A stretch of 24,990 bases of DNA from JAMWZF01 sp041628615 (GTDB lineage: Bacteria; Pseudomonadota; Alphaproteobacteria; Rhodobacterales; Rhodobacteraceae), in assembly GCA_041628615.1 (NCBI GenBank), contig JBFKOW010000032.1:1-24990 (forward strand), in the 5' to 3' direction. Under the pieces are notes generated by a model, which worked only from the letters and a program-made list of their open reading frames with translations, was not told the DNA's origin and did no database searches. Made by a program: the position numbers and the translations under genes. Below are positions 23,335 through 24,990 of this stretch, in pieces. Within the stretch, counting starts at the first letter, position 1. Each line of letters opens with the position of its first letter.

Positions 23335-24317
23335 TGGAGGCGCTGCTCGACGGCATCTCGCGCAACCGGTTCGTCGTCTTCGGCCGGGCCGGGATGGACG
23401 TCTACGCCGACCCGCCGGGGGTGAAGAGCGAGGACACCGAGGCCTTCCGAGCAGGCCTGGGCGGGTCCTCGGCGAACATCTGCGCCGGGATCTGCAAGCT
23501 CGGCGGCGCGGCCTCGCTCGTGACCTCGGTGTCGGACGACGCGGTGGGGCGGTTCTGTCTCAACAAGCTGCGCGGCTTCGGGGTCGGCACCGACTACATC
23601 CGCGTCCTCGGCGGCGAACTCCGGACCCAGATCGCGGTCTACGAAAGCGTGCTGGAAGGGTTCCAGAACGTCATCTACCGCAACGGCGCCGCCGATTTCC
23701 AGGTCACTCCCGAGGACGTGGACCGGGTGGACCTGTCGGCCTTCGGCGCGCTGGTCACCGCCGGCACCGTGCTGGCCGGCGAGCCGTCGCGCAGCGCCAC
23801 CTTCCACGCCATCGACCGCGCCCGGGCCGCCGGGCTGCCGGTGATCTTCGACATCGACTACCGGCCCTATTCCTGGCCCTCTCCGCAGGTCGCCGCCGAG
23901 GTCCTGAGCCGCGCCGGCGAGGCCAGCGACATGATCGTCGGCAACGACGAGGAGTTCGGCTTCATGGCCGGCGATCCGGCCCGCGCGCTGGACAAGGCGC
24001 GAGAGCTGGCGGCCCGGCCGGGCCGCGTGGTGGTCTACAAGATGGGCCACAAGGGTGCGATCACCCTTCACGACGGCACCGAGACGGCGACCGGCATCTA
24101 CCCGGTCGCGGCGCTCAAGCCGGTGGGGGCGGGCGACAGCTTCATGGCCGGCCTGCTGACCGCGCTGGCCGGCGGCCTGTCGCTGCACGACGCGGTGCTG
24201 CGCGGATCGGCCTGCGCCGCGATCACCGTGTCGAAACCCGGCTGTTCGGCGGCGATGCCCGACACCGCCGAACTGGACGCCTTCCTCGCCACCCATCCCG
24301 GCCCCACCGCTGCCTGA
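23334..24317 (+). CDS. iolC: 5-dehydro-2-deoxygluconokinase
   Basis: This 327-residue PfkB-family sugar kinase phosphorylates 2-deoxy-5-keto-gluconate in inositol catabolism. Visible features are the N-terminal FGRAGMDVYADPPG, the substrate region AGLGGSSANICAGICKLGG (40-58), the FDIDYRPYSWP motif characteristic of IolC-type kinases, and the PfkB signature KPVGAGDSFMAGLL with catalytic D268. The length is typical for a kinase-only IolC without the C-terminal DUF2090 domain found in fused versions. It overlaps iolD by one base (TGATG) and is followed by iolB after 17 bases. The iolD-first order differs from the iolC-first order common in many bacteria. Confidence 0.95.
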   Translation: MEALLDGISRNRFVVFGRAGMDVYADPPGVKSEDTEAFRAGLGGSSANICAGICKLGGAASLVTSVSDDAVGRFCLNKLRGFGVGTDYIRVLGGELRTQIAVYESVLEGFQNVIYRNGAADFQVTPEDVDRVDLSAFGALVTAGTVLAGEPSRSATFHAIDRARAAGLPVIFDIDYRPYSWPSPQVAAEVLSRAGEASDMIVGNDEEFGFMAGDPARALDKARELAARPGRVVVYKMGHKGAITLHDGTETATGIYPVAALKPVGAGDSFMAGLLTALAGGLSLHDAVLRGSACAAITVSKPGCSAAMPDTAELDAFLATHPGPTAA

Positions 24318-24334
24318 TCCAGAAAGACGCCGCC

Positions 24335-24990
24335 ATGCACATCGCCCCCTTTGACAACCGCAACCGGCCCATCGTGGATGCCGGCAACGCCGTGGTGCCG
24401 CTGAACTACTTCAACATCGTCAAGCTGACGGAAGGCGAGACCTTCAGCTATGCCGTGCCGGGCTACGAGACCTGCATCGTCCCCGCCACCGGCACCGTGG
24501 ACGTTGCGGTGGGCCGCTTCGCGGCGGCGGACCTCGGCGGGCGCGGCGCGGATGTCTGGGACGGCGAACCCGAGGGCGTCTATGTGCCGACCGGGCAGGA
24601 GGCCCGGATCACCTGCCGCAGCGCGACGGCCGAGATCTTCGTCGCCGGGGCGAAGTTCGACGAGGTGCTGAAGCCCTTCGCGGTCCGCGCCGACGAGATC
24701 GACCTCGTGCAATACGGTTCGGACGACACCAAGACCCACCGCAAGATCAAGCACATCCTTGGCCAGAAGCAGCACGGCAAGGTCGGCCGGCTGCTGGTGA
24801 GCGAGCTGTATACCGTGGGGCAGGGCGGCTGGTCCGGGTTCCCGAGCCACAAACACGACACCGACCGCCGGACCGGCGACGAGATCGAGGAGACCCGGCA
24901 CGACGAGACCTACAACTTCCGGTTCCGGCCAAACTACGGGTCGGGCCTCCAGATGCTCCAGCGCGTCGACAACGAGCCGGGGGACGCCTA
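24335..24990 (+). CDS. iolB: 5-deoxy-glucuronate isomerase, partial
   Basis: 218 codons are present before the window ends; complete IolB is about 270 residues. The enzyme isomerises 5-deoxy-D-glucuronate from IolD to 2-deoxy-5-keto-D-gluconate for IolC. The visible protein is a bicupin: an N-terminal cupin half with PLNYFNIVKLTEGETFSYAVPGYE, then a second half with the metal-site segment GFPSHKHD (H172, H174) and EETRHDETYNFRF (E186 as candidate ligand). ATG 24335 follows the iolC stop by 17 bases, with AGAAAGA as a weak ribosome-binding site. iolE and iolA are expected nearby but are not visible in the window. Confidence 0.94.
   Translation, partial: MHIAPFDNRNRPIVDAGNAVVPLNYFNIVKLTEGETFSYAVPGYETCIVPATGTVDVAVGRFAAADLGGRGADVWDGEPEGVYVPTGQEARITCRSATAEIFVAGAKFDEVLKPFAVRADEIDLVQYGSDDTKTHRKIKHILGQKQHGKVGRLLVSELYTVGQGGWSGFPSHKHDTDRRTGDEIEETRHDETYNFRFRPNYGSGLQMLQRVDNEPGDA

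Overview
The window is GC-rich throughout, densely packed on both strands and dominated by G/C-ending codons. A TAXI-type TRAP transporter with a fused permease, a PuuR-type XRE-cupin regulator and a myo-inositol (iol) cluster together suggest an alphaproteobacterium, most likely Rhodobacterales or a relative. This assignment comes from gene content and composition only. I see no tRNA, rRNA, CRISPR array, insertion sequence or phage gene.

Left part (1-4831, minus strand). One run of four genes is transcribed leftward from about 4860: a GabT-like 4-aminobutyrate aminotransferase with an odd histone-H1-like N-terminus, a second class III aminotransferase, a membrane-anchored FMN glutamate-synthase-domain protein, and a carboxymuconolactone-decarboxylase-family protein cut by the window edge.

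Divergent switch (4832-5028). This AT-richer gap holds back-to-back promoter candidates with TTGACA -35 boxes, plus several GTTGAC/GTCAAC half-sites. An inverted repeat covers the promoter of the PuuR-like gene.

Central operon (5029-15257, plus strand, closed by a strong intrinsic terminator at 15332-15377). It encodes a PuuR-like regulator, a TAXI solute-binding protein, a fused TRAP permease, a universal stress protein, a nitrilase-superfamily amidohydrolase, an unusually large PLP-dependent Orn/Lys/Arg-type decarboxylase, and an ATP-grasp ligase 2 bases behind it. My inference is that both arms form one regulon: import of an amino compound, decarboxylation to an amine, ATP-dependent amide formation, transamination and amide hydrolysis, ending near GABA/glutamate metabolism. 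This would be a non-canonical counterpart of the Puu polyamine route. It is the most promising candidate for an undescribed system here; the substrates are not determined by the sequence.

Right-middle (15651-21013). A C45-type Ntn-hydrolase stands alone after the terminator. It is followed by a three-gene ABC exporter set: ATPase, eight-TM FtsX/MacB-type permease and HlyD/RND-type adaptor.

Right end (21348-24990). The start of an inositol catabolic operon, iolD-iolC-iolB, lies behind a perfect 18-bp LacI-family-type palindrome. No LacI-family gene lies in the window. The 455-base gap before iolD also carries a minus-strand stretch that looks like the remnant of a coding sequence.
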